DNA of 64,000 nt from Forficula auricularia (GCA_024734495.1 JALMQS010000082.1:760625-824624), one strand, 5' to 3'; shown: positions 28,621 to 36,520, counted from the first letter of the stretch. Made by a program: numbers and translations. Notes: generated by a model not told the origin, from the sequence alone.

Positions 28621-30044
28621 ACATTATTAAATTAATTTAATTTAATTTTTTTTCAGAATTGTCCTGAGAAAGCCATCAAAAAAAGTAATTATAAATATAT
28701 AATAGTAATACTACCTATATATAAGAATTCATTGAAATTTATATAGAGAAATTTCACTTTTTAAAGAAATCAGAAGAGGTTGTCATCTATTATTCTATTG
28801 GATTCAAGATTAAGAGGATCATTTTAATTATACGGTAAAGAGTTCTATTCACCCTATCAGGAATCGAACCCGAGTGCCAAAAGTAGCAATCCACGTGATC
28901 GGCTTTAATTATTCTTATTGCGGAAAATAATTGTTCGCAAACATGGGTGATTCCAAAAAGTGTCATTATTTGCTTTGCTTCTGCGCCTAATCGTGGGAAT
29001 TTTTCTAAATTTGATAGAAGATATGTATGTCAACATTTTGAAATTTATTTCTTAAATCCGTGTAAATCTTGGAGATCTATTAATTCCATTATTGCTAACT
29101 CGTCTCCAACTGTTTCCACGTCTATTATTCTAACTGGAAATTTCAGATTCGTCAACTGGTGGTGAAAGCTTGAACTCTCTCAATTGGGTTTTCAGACAGC
29201 TGATTGATCAGTGCTCAAATGACATATAAACCAAACCTATTTATTAAATAGAATTCTTTGATTATGCATATGAAATTTGTGACAGCGACCCAATTGCGTT
29301 AGTTTTGATTTCTTCCACGTGGCGACAACACGTACTTACCATTTACCAATATTAAATGGCGAAGAAAAAGTGTTAAAACTAAGAACAGTTTTTTCTTATC
29401 TAAATATTTTAAAATCTTTGAAGGGCCGCATGAAAAAGTGTGGAGGCCGCGGATCGATCATCCCTTATCTAGAGCAAATTTGACCGCCTCCGTGGTGTAA
29501 TGGTCAGAGTAACTGACTGGCAACCCGGAGGTCTCGGATTCGATTCCCGGCTATACCCAGATATTTTTTCTCTAAGTATAGGGTCTGGTAATAAAAATTA
29601 AGTGGAAGATAAATTTAACCGAATTTATCGCGCGGAGAATTTACCACTGCTCGAAGCCCCTAAAACCTTAGTAAATTGGATATTGAATTGTATCTAAGTT
29701 TCTGAGATTGGCTCGTGATCCCGGCTTCTTTTCCTTCTGCTCTGTTCTTTTCACGATGGAGGGGCCAGCCCATACAGGCCTTTAGGGGATCCACCTTCTG
29801 GTGTATCTCCTTCACACATCAATATCATTAAAAAAAAAAAAAATCTGCTATCTGGGTTCTGATTAAATTAATCCATTCCATCTCGGATCTAGTAGATGAC
29901 AACCTCTTGTGATTTCCTTAGTAATAATAATAGTACTAGTATTTCTAAAAAATTTATTTAATAAACATTTTTTAATTATCATTATATTTATTTATTTATT
30001 TATTTTTAGGTGAAACCTGTGAATATATGTTCAAAAAGGAATAA
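8567..30044 (+). CDS. OBP-A: Plus-C odorant-binding protein, 8 exons, 202 aa (gene span)
   Basis: Predicted secreted carrier of small hydrophobic ligands (odorants, pheromones or cuticular lipids) in extracellular fluid such as sensillum lymph. Joining eight exons with GT-AG introns gives one open frame of 202 codons: signal peptide (about residues 1-19), then SCCGDPP at 33-39 and Cys at 51, C2 and C3 at 102 and 106 (C-x3-C), C4 at 151, C4a at 165, C5 at 175, C6 at 184 followed by Pro, and C6a at 195. C4a-x9-C5-x8-C6-P-x9-C6a is the published Plus-C pattern; C4 to C4a (13) is a little short. No in-frame stop or phase clash was met. It faces OBP-B tail to tail, with the same intron phases. The family call is strong; a specific orthologue (for example the Obp59a lineage) is not claimed. 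Ligand and tissue cannot be told from sequence. Confidence 0.85.
8695..9520. mobile_element. Penelope-type fold-back arms around a LINE 3' fragment (OBP-A intron 1)
   Basis: Arms 8695-8770 and 9345-9520 are inverted and match the flanks of the Penelope-like element at 34.2 and 35.2 kb (GAAGGAGACAATAAAAGAGT). The right arm has a decayed hammerhead core at 9364-9400 (TTGATGA, AAAA). Between them, 8815-9340 on the minus strand reads as a LINE C-terminus (SGIDLWNSL motif, stop) with a 3' UTR and TAAA tail. Confidence 0.6.
9915..10655. mobile_element. CCGACTTC fold-back element, copy 1 (OBP-A intron 1)
   Basis: An inverted repeat of about 150 bp (CCGACTTCAAAAA...) around a 45-bp loop, followed by a unique tail with a poly-A tract and a final TTTTGAAGTCGGTT. 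Other copies: 19.12-19.85, 59.25-60.02 and 61.60-62.34 kb (partial). Non-coding. Confidence 0.8.
10660..11000. repeat. GC-richer remnant, possibly LTR-derived
   Basis: The stretch stands out by composition. TTGGCACCAGAGCGCGGGC near 10858 resembles the start of the internal region of some LTR retroelements, but no LTR pair, tRNA match or coding frame was found. Confidence 0.3.
11380..11640. repeat. Dispersed repeat with CCGAGC-GAT-GCTCGG hairpin and C-rich tail
   Basis: ACCGAGCGATGCTCGGT forms a perfect short hairpin near 11387; the same block occurs near 16637 and, inverted and decayed, near 63930. A polypyrimidine C-rich tract follows at 11540-11625. Confidence 0.5.
11855..12205. repeat. 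Dispersed repeat shared with 30.75-31.08 and 62.94-63.11 kb
   Basis: Shared blocks include CAAGGCCTTTTAGAACAATG, CATTGACTGCCTGGGTA and a terminal AAACGAGCAAAAAT. The 67-codon minus frame is not a recognised protein. Confidence 0.55.
12540..12960 (-). repeat. Inverted partial copy of the family E tandem-repeat region
   Basis: Matches 4990-5510 in reverse, including two to three units of the 119-bp repeat (unit starts at 12664, 12783 and 12897). Confidence 0.75.
13213..13249 (-). ncRNA. Hammerhead-like core, cleavage triplet unclear
   Basis: CTGAAGA, perfect four-pair stem II (GTCG/CGAC), GAAAC. The part after GAAAC does not give a clean NUH triplet. The partner arm was not found. Confidence 0.45.
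13874..15239. mobile_element. TA-flanked long-inverted-repeat element, copy 2 (OBP-A intron 1)
   Basis: Ends CCGTGTGAGT and ACTCACTCGG, flanked by TA; arms of about 400 bp. It has no nested insertion and so shows the basic 1.37-kb form. The internal conserved block (GGAAAACGCTCGGAAACC, reverse) is near 14620-14680. No transposase frame. Confidence 0.8.
15866..15901 (-). ncRNA. Hammerhead ribozyme core, intact
   Basis: CTGATGA, stem II closed by GAGAC/GTCTT around CAA, GAAA, stem III AC/GT around TATA and a GTC triplet. Confidence 0.7.
16091..16126 (+). ncRNA. Hammerhead ribozyme core, intact, sense to OBP-A
   Basis: Same core as its partner at 15866, but on the plus strand, so it would be present in the OBP-A pre-mRNA 175 nt before exon 2. 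Confidence 0.7.
16301..16493 (+). CDS. OBP-A exon 2: CC-motif segment
   Basis: Acceptor TTTCTTTAG, donor A|GTAAGTA, 193 nt, phase 0 in and phase 1 out. Encodes 64 residues beginning YSCCGDPPRLF, with the adjacent cysteines and following prolines expected N-terminal to the OBP fold in Plus-C proteins, one more Cys (residue 51), and a basic stretch rich in Asn, Tyr and Pro. It lies only about 70 bp downstream of a ribozyme-bearing palindrome. The other frames over this stretch are shadows. Confidence 0.85.
16579..16595 (+). CDS. OBP-A exon 3: 17-nt micro-exon
   Basis: Seventeen nt between TATTTTTAG and GTAAAT, separated from exon 2 by an 85-bp intron. It completes an Asn codon (A|AT) and adds YQASL, turning phase 1 into phase 0 so that exon 4 can open with the C2 cysteine. 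Skipping it would shift frame. The same position holds a 2-nt exon in OBP-B. Confidence 0.75.
16625..17225. repeat. Dispersed repeat with a reverse copy at 54.79-55.16 kb
   Basis: Starts with the ACCGAGCGATGCTCGGT hairpin, continues with CTTAAGTTTCGAATTTCG, CTCTGGGGACCACAATTTCTGG and AGCTCTCAAAGAGTCAGGAT. The same order occurs inverted near 55 kb. No protein recognised. Confidence 0.65.
17823..18348 (-). mobile_element. Mariner-type element with transposase C-terminal remnant
   Basis: Terminal inverted repeats TAGGGTGAGGCAAAAGTAAT at both ends, TA at the boundary. The minus strand 17937-18158 reads through VYVNKPQTLEALKENIR and GGGHFADIIF, the C-terminal signature of mariner-family transposases; the catalytic part is absent, so it is an internally deleted copy in OBP-A intron 3. 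Confidence 0.8.
18360..18973. other. OBP-A intron 3, unassigned
   Basis: AT-rich; a small GGTTC-rich patch near 18825-18870 is the only structure seen. Confidence 0.35.
18974..19009 (+). CDS. OBP-A exon 4: C2-x3-C3 segment
   Basis: Thirty-six nt after GTTTTCCAG and before GTAAGT, phase 0 at both ends. It encodes CSGECIFRHLNL. The C-x3-C step followed by an aliphatic/aromatic pair is the core signature of insect OBPs and was the anchor for the gene model. Confidence 0.85.
19119..19852. mobile_element. CCGACTTC fold-back element, copy 2 (reverse; OBP-A intron 4)
   Basis: Full-length inverted copy of 9915-10655, with the poly-T tract at 19161-19184 and inner arms on either side of about 19640. 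Confidence 0.8.
20370..20560 (+). repeat. Tandem repeat of about 60 bp, 3 units
   Basis: AAAACCCACTAAT plus TTCATGACAAA and TTTATTAAAATTAGG-type segments recur at about 20376, 20437 and 20493. Single related copies are near 43050, 56790 and 63220. Confidence 0.6.
20590..20935. mobile_element. Ribozyme-bearing fold-back (GGAGACGGACTG family)
   Basis: Inverted arms around a loop near 20670-20760; ends with CAGTCCGTCTCC. The minus core at 20622-20658 is intact; the plus partner at 20788-20824 has ATGAAGA for CTGAAGA. Confidence 0.75.
20622..20658 (-). ncRNA. Hammerhead ribozyme core, intact
   Basis: CTGAAGA, five-pair stem II (GGAGG/CCTCC), GAAAC, GTCG loop, GTT triplet. Confidence 0.7.
21331..22310 (-). 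repeat. Dispersed repeat F, copy 1, interrupted by a hAT element
   Basis: Matches 46273-46875 along its length (for example TTTTGTATTTCTGCAGAGTG and GGGACAGACGATCAACTT). The second copy lacks the insertion at 21811-22186 and so gives the empty site. Confidence 0.75.
21811..22186. mobile_element. hAT-type non-autonomous element in repeat F (OBP-A intron 4)
   Basis: 376 bp, ends GCAAGGGAGGATCCAGG and CCTGGATCCGCTCTT, 8-bp duplication GGTAATGG at 21803-21810 and 22187-22194. The paralogous repeat at 46755 has a single GGTAATGG. Long G and C runs lie inside. Confidence 0.88.
22427..22553 (+). CDS. OBP-A exon 5: central helices and C4
   Basis: Acceptor AAATAG (weak polypyrimidine tract) and donor G|GTAAGTT; phase 0 in, phase 1 out. 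Encodes 42 residues, acidic at first (IDDSDNVDEMKM), then amphipathic, ending ITCLKNV with C4. The homologous OBP-B exon aligns through the VDEMK / VDVEKMK stretch. A TAG overlapping the acceptor gives a second possible site 4 nt downstream, but only the chosen one keeps frame. Confidence 0.8.
22560..23360. other. OBP-A intron 5, unassigned part
   Basis: AT-rich; the 94-codon plus frame at 23038-23322 is low-complexity and unrecognised. No repeat relative noted. Confidence 0.35.
24494..24525 (-). ncRNA. Hammerhead ribozyme core, intact
   Basis: CTGATGA, stem II GGGTT/AGCCC around CAT, GAAA, two-pair stem III around ATGT, ATA triplet. Confidence 0.7.
24573..24605 (+). ncRNA. Hammerhead ribozyme core, intact, sense to OBP-A
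   Basis: Identical in its boxes to the partner at 24494; would lie about 400 nt before OBP-A exon 6 in the pre-mRNA. Confidence 0.7.
25002..25081 (+). CDS. OBP-A exon 6: C4a-x9-C5 segment
   Basis: Eighty nt between TTTTTCTAAG and GTAAGT, phase 1 in and 0 out. Encodes (V)AAKKETDRCLSGAGTWYLCLTDYLVK in short form: the RCLSGAGTWYLC stretch gives exactly nine residues between C4a and C5. The SGA core is shared with the OBP-B exon at 40587-40648. Confidence 0.85.
25380..25965. repeat. Dispersed repeat G, copy 1 (OBP-A intron 6)
   Basis: Contains the block AATTTTGTATACATAATCAG in reverse, a G run and a C run, and ACGTGTTCTGGTGTGGCCAT. Copies at 43.82-44.23 and 60.48-61.60 kb carry tandem units of about 125 bp of the same block. 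Confidence 0.65.
26105..27487. mobile_element. hAT-type element, 1.4 kb, with nested SINE
   Basis: Ends CAGGACTGTCCAACC and GGTTGGACACCCCTG, 8-bp duplication GGTTATAA at 26097-26104 and 27488-27495. A second left end at 26649 shows that another copy was inserted or duplicated inside. No transposase frame seen. Confidence 0.8.
27136..27322 (-). mobile_element. tRNA-derived SINE (GGCTTTTCGGCC family), copy 1
   Basis: On the minus strand: A-box-like region, B-box-like GGTTCGAATCC-type sequence, body, then an A tail. Target duplication AAATTAGAAGCTT at 27123-27135 and 27323-27335 (13 bp, exact). Confidence 0.85.
27993..28368 (-). mobile_element. SINE (GGCTTTTCGGCC family), copy 2, interrupted
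   Basis: Target duplication ATTAGGACTAGTT at 27980-27992 and 28369-28381. About 190 bp (28152-28338) of unrelated sequence split it, bounded by a repeated ACACGCTACYACCTA, itself a probable target duplication. Confidence 0.8.
28539..28615. repeat. (TA)n microsatellite
   Basis: About 38 uninterrupted TA units ending 41 bp before the OBP-A exon 7 acceptor. The IYIYIY frame across it is meaningless. Confidence 0.95.
28657..28684 (+). CDS. OBP-A exon 7: C6-Pro segment
   Basis: Twenty-eight nt following a T-rich tract and CAG, with donor A|GTAATT. Encodes NCPEKAIKK; C6 lies eight residues after C5 and is followed by Pro, as in Plus-C proteins. Its length and phases equal the OBP-B exon at 40427-40454. 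A long TA repeat ends only about 40 bp upstream of the acceptor. Confidence 0.8.
28690..29950. mobile_element. Inverted-end composite (OBP-A intron 7)
   Basis: About 80 bp at 28700-28800 (AAATCAGAAGAGGTTGTCAT) recur inverted at 29860-29945. A related short element at 55385-55665 has the same inverted ends around a tRNA-like core. On the minus strand near 28880 there is a B-box-like GGGTTCGATTCC. Confidence 0.55.
29487..29843 (+). mobile_element. tRNA-derived SINE
   Basis: A-box-like TGGTGTAATGGTCAGAG and B-box-like GGATTCGATTCCC 40 bp apart, a body of about 260 bp, and an A tail (29830-29842). No exact target duplication seen. Confidence 0.65.
30010..30044 (+). CDS. OBP-A exon 8: C6a and stop
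   Basis: After TATTTTTAG the exon completes a Ser codon, adds ETCEYMFKKE and ends at TAA (30042-30044). The cysteine is C6a, nine residues after the C6 proline. A polyadenylation hexamer follows 59 bp after the stop. Confidence 0.8.
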
Positions 30045-30102
30045 ATAATTCAAAGTGTATTTATAATAATTTTTTAAATTATTTTCATTAATTTTTTTTT
30101 GT

Positions 30103-30108
30103 AATAAA
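30103..30108 (+). terminator. Poly(A) signal of OBP-A
   Basis: AATAAA lies 59 bp after the OBP-A stop, followed by a GT-containing stretch. Position fits a short 3' UTR. Confidence 0.5.
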
Positions 30109-30295
30109 AAGATGTTCATTTTCTAAACAAGTGTGCCTTTTAATTTAATCCTACAACCGTTTAAAATGGGAAAAATATATTTATATAAAAGAAATCTGTA
30201 AATATCTGTAATATTAAAAAAAAACATAATTTTAAATTGTTCGTGTTCATCATCCTGATTAAACTTTATTATACATATTACTATGAAATTTAAAT

Positions 30296-30567
30296 GGCTT
30301 GGTGCGTACTGAATATGTTATTTTTAAAGGAGGATAAATAAAATTCAATTGCTTCTTTGTAATAATTTTTTATTAATTCAAATGGTTAACTTCAAATATT
30401 TTGAGAGAACTACGGCATCTCTTCCTCAGGGTAAACTGTGGATGCCGTAGTGATCTCGAAATATTTGGATTAACCATTTGAATTAATAAAAAATTATTAC
30501 AAAGAAGCAATTGAATTTTATTTATCCTCCTTTAAAAATAACATATTCAGTACGCACCAAGCCATTT
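30296..30567. mobile_element. Ribozyme-type fold-back just after OBP-A
   Basis: Arms of about 120 bp from GGCTTGGTGCGTACTGAATA to its complement. Decayed hammerhead cores: minus 30393-30429 (CTGAGGA, AAAA) and plus 30436-30470 (CTGTGGA, GAAA). Confidence 0.7.
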
Positions 30568-30749
30568 AACTTCTTTTATTAAAGGAGCAAAAATTGTATG
30601 TGTATATATCAGTGGCGTACGGTCCATAGATGCTGTGGATGCTGCACATCCCTAAAATATTAAACATTTAGAGTATTTTTATACATTTCGACTTCAAAAT
30701 TTCATGAAGATCTTTAAATTTTTAAATTATTATCCGTTATTTCAAATCT

Positions 30750-31080
30750 ATATATATATATAATCCTTAGTGTGTATGTGCGTGATCGATCCACTCCTAA
30801 ACCACTGAACGTATCGAAACCAAATCCACACCATGTTTGTTTAGTGCTCCGGATGGTTTATCTAAATTTTGGGCCAAATTGGTTTGATTAGAATACATAC
30901 GATTTTACATAATTAAATTTATTATTCTCAGTTAGAAGAATTCCAATCTTGGGGTTTTAAAAAAGGTTTCTTTTTTCTTTTGTACCCAGGCAAACAATGG
31001 GTTTGGGTTAATTCATTGTTCTCAAAGGCCTTGCAGAGGTATTATGATTATATTATAGATATATTTTGTTTTCCCTAAAC
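30750..31080. repeat. Dispersed repeat shared with 11.86-12.20 kb (reverse)
   Basis: Contains CCTAAACCACTGAACG, the ACAATGGGTTTGGGTT block and CTCAAAGGCCTTGCAGAGG in the order of the 11.9-kb copy reversed. Confidence 0.5.
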
Positions 31081-32252
31081 TTTAGAATTAAAAAGTTTCA
31101 CAGAAATACACCATTCTCTCTTAAGTAAAAAGGAAAATTTATATTTTTTAATGTGATTATTTTATTGTTATTAGTTGGCTAACCTGAGCCTTTCGGAAAA
31201 AAACATTCCAAATCTTAATCAATGTTTCTTATTATAAATACATTTCCCAGTCCCAGTGCATTCAAACCATTTTTTTAAGGTTCTTTATGGCATTATTTAG
31301 TTAATTTTAAATTAAGGATTTTTCTTTAAAAATTTCTATATATTTCTATGAAATTTAAAAAAAAAAGTTACAAAACAAACCATTTTTTTAAGGTAATGTT
31401 TTATATTGCATTATTTAGTTAGTTGAATTTTAAATTAAGGATTTTTCTTCTAAAAGTTCTATATATTTCTATGAAATTTTTTCAAAAAGTTCATTAAAAA
31501 CAAAAAATGACATAATAAATTTAGTTAGTACCTAAATATCAATTTTTTGTTAAATATGCTCAAAATAAATAATATCTACAATCTATAAAAAATATTTTTT
31601 ATTTTGCTTTCGCAATGAGTTAAATTATTTCTTGGAGCTGATTTTTAATTAATAAAATATATTTAATTAAAATACAGTTGAACAAAATTATATTGCAAAC
31701 AAACTTTTGGCCGTCTCGAGACGCTGCCCGCCAGGGCCACCCATCCGGAGGGCTAAGGTGCAGAGGGCGTGCCGGAGGCACGCCTGACGCAGCTTGTATT
31801 TCTATAAAAAACATATTTGGTTTTGGAAAGTATTATATATTGGTCTTGAAATGAAATAAAATTGTTGCCTAGTTTCAAGGGGCAATTAAAATGATTGATT
31901 TTTCCGAAAAAGGCGCTGATAGAAGGTTTGAACTCGCTGTCTGGTTTATCTTCCAGCTTAAGCATGTCAAAGACAAGTTCAGACGAGTTTTAGTCGAATA
32001 AAAATTGTTCTCACTGAGGAACTATTAAAATAGAAATAATACAAAAAAGGAATAAATAAAGATAATTAGAGAATTTCTGGACTAATCCATTTCCAAGATT
32101 TCTCAATATATAAGACCGGAAATAACTAAGAGTTTTAAAGATAAGTCATAGCTTCCTTATAGCAATAGAATTAGGAGAAATTTAAGATTTTCTTATAAGA
32201 CAGGCTGATTCATTGCGGAAGATGGTCCATTTTCATTTCAGGGACTGTGGAG
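31081..32252. other. Intergenic stretch between OBP-A and OBP-B
   Basis: A duplicated segment of about 110 bp (31275-31370 and 31390-31480, sharing AAATTAAGGATTTTTCTT) and a GC-rich patch at 31700-31800 related to 6.8 kb. No exon was found; the frames at 31620-31965 are unrecognised. Confidence 0.4.
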
Positions 32253-33420
32253 TTTATTTATTTATTTATTTATTTCAACGGCATGTGCCTTTAAAAACAT
32301 TACAAAAAGTTAATACAAAGAAACACTACTTAGTAAAAAGTAGAGAAAAAAACAATAAAGTTTTTTTTTTTTTTTTGGCTTTTCGGCCATGGTAGCCATA
32401 AGCCATTTACGATACTATTTATTTTTATTTTTAAATTTGTCTCTACCTCGGGGGTCAGATTTTAGCCGGATGCCTCGAGCCGGATTCGAACTCGGGTCCT
32501 CTTGGTTAGCTGGCTCACATGCTACCGCCTAGCCTACCCGACCCCCCCAACAATAAAGTTAAACATACAAATAATAAACAATAATACAGAGTAAATCAGA
32601 TATAATAATTATGATAGTGAGTATTTAAATATATGAAAGTGTGTTTATTTTTATAATTCTAGACATTCTGTTGGTATCTATAGTAGAATTCAAAACGCAT
32701 GTTTTTTTGGGAAAGGGCGTTATAAGCGATGCTTAATCTATAAATAGGGTTGGTTTCGGAATTACGTGTAAATGGAACTGGTGGATAGAATGGTTTATTA
32801 TGTCGTAGTGGGTACGAAGGATTGTTCAGTGGAAAAAGAATTCTAAGCTCAGGACAACGAATGGTTTCAGACATAATTTTAAAAGTGAATAAGTTGTCGG
32901 AAGCAATCATAGACGAAAGTTTCAGCGATTTTCGAGTAGTCATGATCGTATCTAGACATAAGGCTACCAGAGAGAGACGCTAGATGTCTCAAAACTTTAT
33001 GCTGAATTCTTTCAAGTCTAGCTATGTTGGTTTTTAGATTCGGTCTCCAGATTGTTGAAGCATACATTACGACAGATTTAATCAAACTTATATATAGGTA
33101 TCTGATAAAATTGGGGCTCCTAAAAGCTTTAGTGTTGCGAAATATGAACCCCCAAGTTCGGTTAGCTTTACTAACCACATGATTAATATGTTCATTAAAC
33201 GTGAGCTTTGAGTCAAAGGTGACACCAAGGTCTTTGATTGAAGTTACTCTAATGCAATAAGAAGTATCGTCCAGATAGTAATTGTACGAGATAAAATATT
33301 CCTTTTTTTAGAATGAAATGGTGAAGCATTTGTCAAAATTTAGATAAAATAAGTTTGCTTTGCACCAGATAGTCAAGTTTTTTAGGTCGGATTGTAGCTT
33401 TTTGCAGTCTGAAACTTTTA
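32253..33420 (-). pseudogene. LINE reverse-transcriptase C-terminal fragment with 3' UTR, split by a SINE
   Basis: Reading leftward: IKDLGVTFDSKLTFNEHI, KANRTWGFIFRNTK, then LIKSVVMYASTIWRP and IARLERIQHKVLRHLA, the usual C-terminal order of Jockey/CR1-type LINE ORF2 proteins. At least one frame change separates 32879-33178 from 32659-32943. The 3' end is a TTTA tail at 32253-32275. Confidence 0.8.
32363..32548 (-). mobile_element. SINE (GGCTTTTCGGCC family), copy 3
   Basis: Inserted in the LINE 3' UTR; exact 12-bp duplication AACAATAAAGTT at 32351-32362 and 32549-32560. B-box-like GAGTTCGAATCC, A tail on the minus strand. Confidence 0.88.
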
Positions 33421-33529
33421 TTTATTTATTGTTTATAAAAACTTTTCAATCACTTTAGAGTTTAACTAATAAGATTTAATTTCTGACTCCTACCCTCACT
33501 CACACAGAGCAGTATCCATTTGGGGCAAA

Positions 33530-33830
33530 GGTCACAAAATATATTTTTTAAAAATCTAATGTTAAATTTGAAAAATAACGAAAGTGATGCCATTCGATGA
33601 AATTTGAAATAAAAAAAAAAAAATTCAAAAAAGTACCATTCATTATTTGTAAATTTTAAATATGTGTGTATAATTATTTTTAAAAATTTGCTGGTGTCCT
33701 CTTATTTATTTATCATTTTATTTTGAAATTTCATTTTAATCTTCGCTTTTTTTTTTTTGCAATTTTCATCGAATACGGCATCATTTTCGTTATTTTTCAA
33801 ATTTAAAATTAGATTTTTTATGACATGATA
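33530..33830. repeat. Inverted repeat, arms about 70 bp
   Basis: Block with AAATAACGAAAGTGATGCC at 33570-33600 and its complement at 33765-33830. Confidence 0.55.
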
Positions 33831-34297
33831 TGACTCCAAATAAAAATCGTCGCCTTAGAGTATAAACCTGCTAACTCCATTTTTTATCATATATGACATA
33901 TTAATACCGTACGATAGAAAAAGAGATGCAGCATCGTCCAAGTAAAACTGCTACTTAAAATTACGATCGTAAGTTGTAGAAAAAAAATGTGAAAAATAGT
34001 TTCTTTCCATAACAACAATATTAAATTTTGTTTGTTTTTTCTCTCCCCTGTAAAATTTCCTTGTTGTGAGTTAGCAGGTTTACTCTCTAAACCGACGAAA
34101 TGTGACCTTCTCAAAAACAATAATCATTCCATGAAAATTTTGATATTATTTTTGATTTTCGGGTAAATGAATACATATAATAATATTGAAGTAAAGTGAA
34201 AGTTTTTTTGCCGAGAGTAGCAGAATTTTTATATATTGAAGGAGACAATAAAAGAGTGTGTCTTCTGCTGGAATTATAAATTTTATTTATTTATAAC

Positions 34298-34334
34298 GAG
34301 ACTATAGTTTCGAGGGCTTTGCCCTCTTCATCAG
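34298..34334 (-). ncRNA. Hammerhead ribozyme core of the Penelope-like element, intact
   Basis: CTGATGA, perfect six-pair stem II (GAGGGC/GCCCTC, loop AAA), GAAA, stem III AC/GT around TATA, GTC triplet. Sequence after GTC can pair with the bases before CTGATGA over about eight pairs with one bulge (stem I), so the whole fold is present. Confidence 0.8.
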
Positions 34335-34469
34335 TCTATTACAATGGATTCACAGGAATTAATTTATGAATGAAAGGTTAAAATCTTTCACGTGGTTAGG
34401 TTAGGAAAAAATAAAAAATTCGATTATATTAACAGACAAACAAAAATATTCCCAAAAGAACCCACAATG

Positions 34470-35148
34470 TCCCAGATTATATTCTCTTCCAAAAATTCAC
34501 TAGTCTGAAAAATTGTAAAATATTCCAATTAGACCTGTAGTTAGTTATACAAATTCATCAATTACAAAACTAGCTAAACATTTAAATAAAATATTTAAAG
34601 AAAAAACTAAATTCATTCCCAAAAACTCAATTAAAAACTCACTTGAGTTAATAAATAAAATCAAAGATGTTGAAATTCCCGATAATGGTAAATTAATCTC
34701 TTTAGACATCACTAGTCTTTTTACAAATATTCCACCAGAAGAAACTCAATAATTAGTTAACAAAATCATTTTTAAATCCCCTAATTTACAAGCCAGAGAA
34801 AAAAAAAATTTAAGCGAATTGATGAACCTCTGTATAAATCACAATTTCTTTCAATTTAATAATAAAATATATAAACAAAAGAATGGATTAGCAATAGGTA
34901 GCCCCCTATCACCCCTACTAGCGGAAATATTTTTAGACAATTTCGAAACAAAATGTCTTAACGTAGATTACAAATATTTCAAATACATACACTATTACTA
35001 CCGGTATGTAGATGATATTATTTTACTCTGGACAGGTACAAAGCGCGTTCTGGGTGATTTTTTCAACAATATAAATTCTATCCATGACAAAATTAAATTT
35101 ACCAGCGAAATCGAAAAAGATAAAACACTAAATTATTTAGATAGATAG
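34470..35148 (+). pseudogene. Penelope-like reverse transcriptase, partial, three stops
   Basis: Reads PRLYSLPKIH, then IPIRPVVSYTNSSITKLAKHL, KNSLELINKIK, LISLDITSLFTNIP, then in the open part FFQFNNKIYKQKNGLAIGSP, LSPLLAEIFLDNFE, RYVDDIILLW and FTSEIEKDKTLNYLD. This is the order of Penelope-type reverse transcriptase, with the catalytic YVDD intact. In-frame stops occur near 34500, 34515 and at 34749. The GIY-YIG endonuclease domain is absent, the 3' part having been replaced by the flank. Confidence 0.85.
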
Positions 35149-35215
35149 ATAGATAAATAAATAAAATTTATAATTCCAGCAGAAGACACACTCTTCTATT
35201 GTCTCCTTCAAGATT

Positions 35216-35505
35216 GAAGTAATTTTTGCAGACGGGCTGATAATTGAAATTGAGTGGATATTCACGAGGCAGTCCATTTTGATTAAAAAAAAAAAAATAA
35301 AAAAATATTGAATATAATTATATATTAATTGTATTTATAAAACAAATTTTTTGTGATGATCTTGTTTGTATTTGTTGATTACAGGCCCTGAAGAAGGAGG
35401 GAATAGCCTCCGAAACATCGGTTTATGAATAAAAAGATAGTATAAATTATCTTCTTCTTTTTTTTTGGACTGTCTCATCAATTTCCACTCAAATACAGAT
35501 AAATT
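35216..35505. mobile_element. Ribozyme-bearing fold-back (GGAGACGGACTG family)
   Basis: GCAGACGGGCTGATAA at the left and GGACTGTCTCATCAATTTCC at the right; the plus strand carries an intact hammerhead core (35388-35423). It directly abuts the Penelope-like element. Confidence 0.7.
35388..35423 (+). ncRNA. Hammerhead ribozyme core, intact
   Basis: CTGAAGA, stem II GGAGG/CCTCC around GAATAG, GAAAC, loop ATCG, GTT triplet. Confidence 0.7.
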
Positions 35506-35939
35506 CTAAATTTTAACTTTTTATTTTAGCTACAATACTCTGACAATGTCGCGACAACAAATAGGGCCCCGTTCGGTCGTTATTCGAAACCCTAAAAACC
35601 ACAATTAAAATACAATATTTAAAAGTTAATTAAAATAAATGTTAGATTGAAAATAAATCTGTAAATATACGAGATATTTAAAATTATAATTATTTACATA
35701 CATTAATTCATTAAATTCATGTTTGGCATTTCTAAAAGAAGGGAATTTTCCACCTGTAGGACGCAAGACATCTGTTAGGGTAAGAATCCGATCGATAAAG
35801 GCCGGGGCTCAGCCAGGGTACAAGCATTAGCGCCCTGCCCAAGAGGGAGGTTTTTTAAAACATTTTTATTTAATTACTGGAATCTAATTTTTGGAAAATA
35901 ATTTTTCATCAAGCCTTGTGCTGTAATCATAACGAGGAG

Positions 35940-36520
35940 AAATCTTCCATGAAACTTCTGAGGATTCGGATCATATCCCGTGATGGAAAATGCTGGATAT
36001 CTATAAATCTAAAAGTTTTATCAAAAAAGTGGTCTAAGTAAACGTTCAAGTCAATAAAATTTCCTAGAGAATGAGATAGGAATCAAGTTTCTAGGATGAG
36101 TGATTTTTATTTTATGAAGGAAAAACTGCGATTTTTTGCAAAAAATTGCAGTTTTTCAAAACTTCAACCTCATTGCGGCATGGATTACCATTTATCCAAT
36201 TAAGATGAAACTTTGTTTAAATTGTAGCAAATTTAATCTAGTTTAAAAATATAGAGAGTCGTCTTTGTCGAAAAAGTGTTCTTTCATGGTCAAAATGGGA
36301 AAATATCGAAAAAATGCGAGTTTTTGAGTGATCTAGGGGGGCTACCGAGGTCGAAGACTTGGATTTTGCACTTGAACCCGAACAGTTGGTCGAAGAAAAA
36401 ACCTAAATAAAGAAATTCGTAGGAAATTTGATGGACTTTCATTTTGAATAGGAAGGTTATTTACGAAAAGTAGATCGTTTTCGAGTTATAAGCGAAAAAC
36501 CGCCAAAAAAAGAAATGGTG
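35940..36520 (+). repeat. Family E element, partial copy 2
   Basis: Follows 5660-6190 closely, from ATGGAAAATGCTGGATATCT to CGAGTTATAAGC. Confidence 0.7.

Larger units (their letters stand above)
34210..35215 (+). mobile_element. Penelope-like retroelement, decayed
   Basis: Flanks at 34210-34290 and 35150-35215 are inverted copies (GAAGGAGACAATA...TTCTGCTGGAATTATAAA). The left flank carries an intact minus-strand hammerhead core; the right flank lost it. A degraded reverse transcriptase lies between them. The same flanks occur around 8.7-9.5 kb, and the CGAGAGTAGCAGA end at 15.74 and 38.51 kb. Confidence 0.8.

Noticed and set aside
28437..28640. Plus frame with an IYIYIY run
   Set aside because: It is the translation of the TA microsatellite next to OBP-A exon 7.
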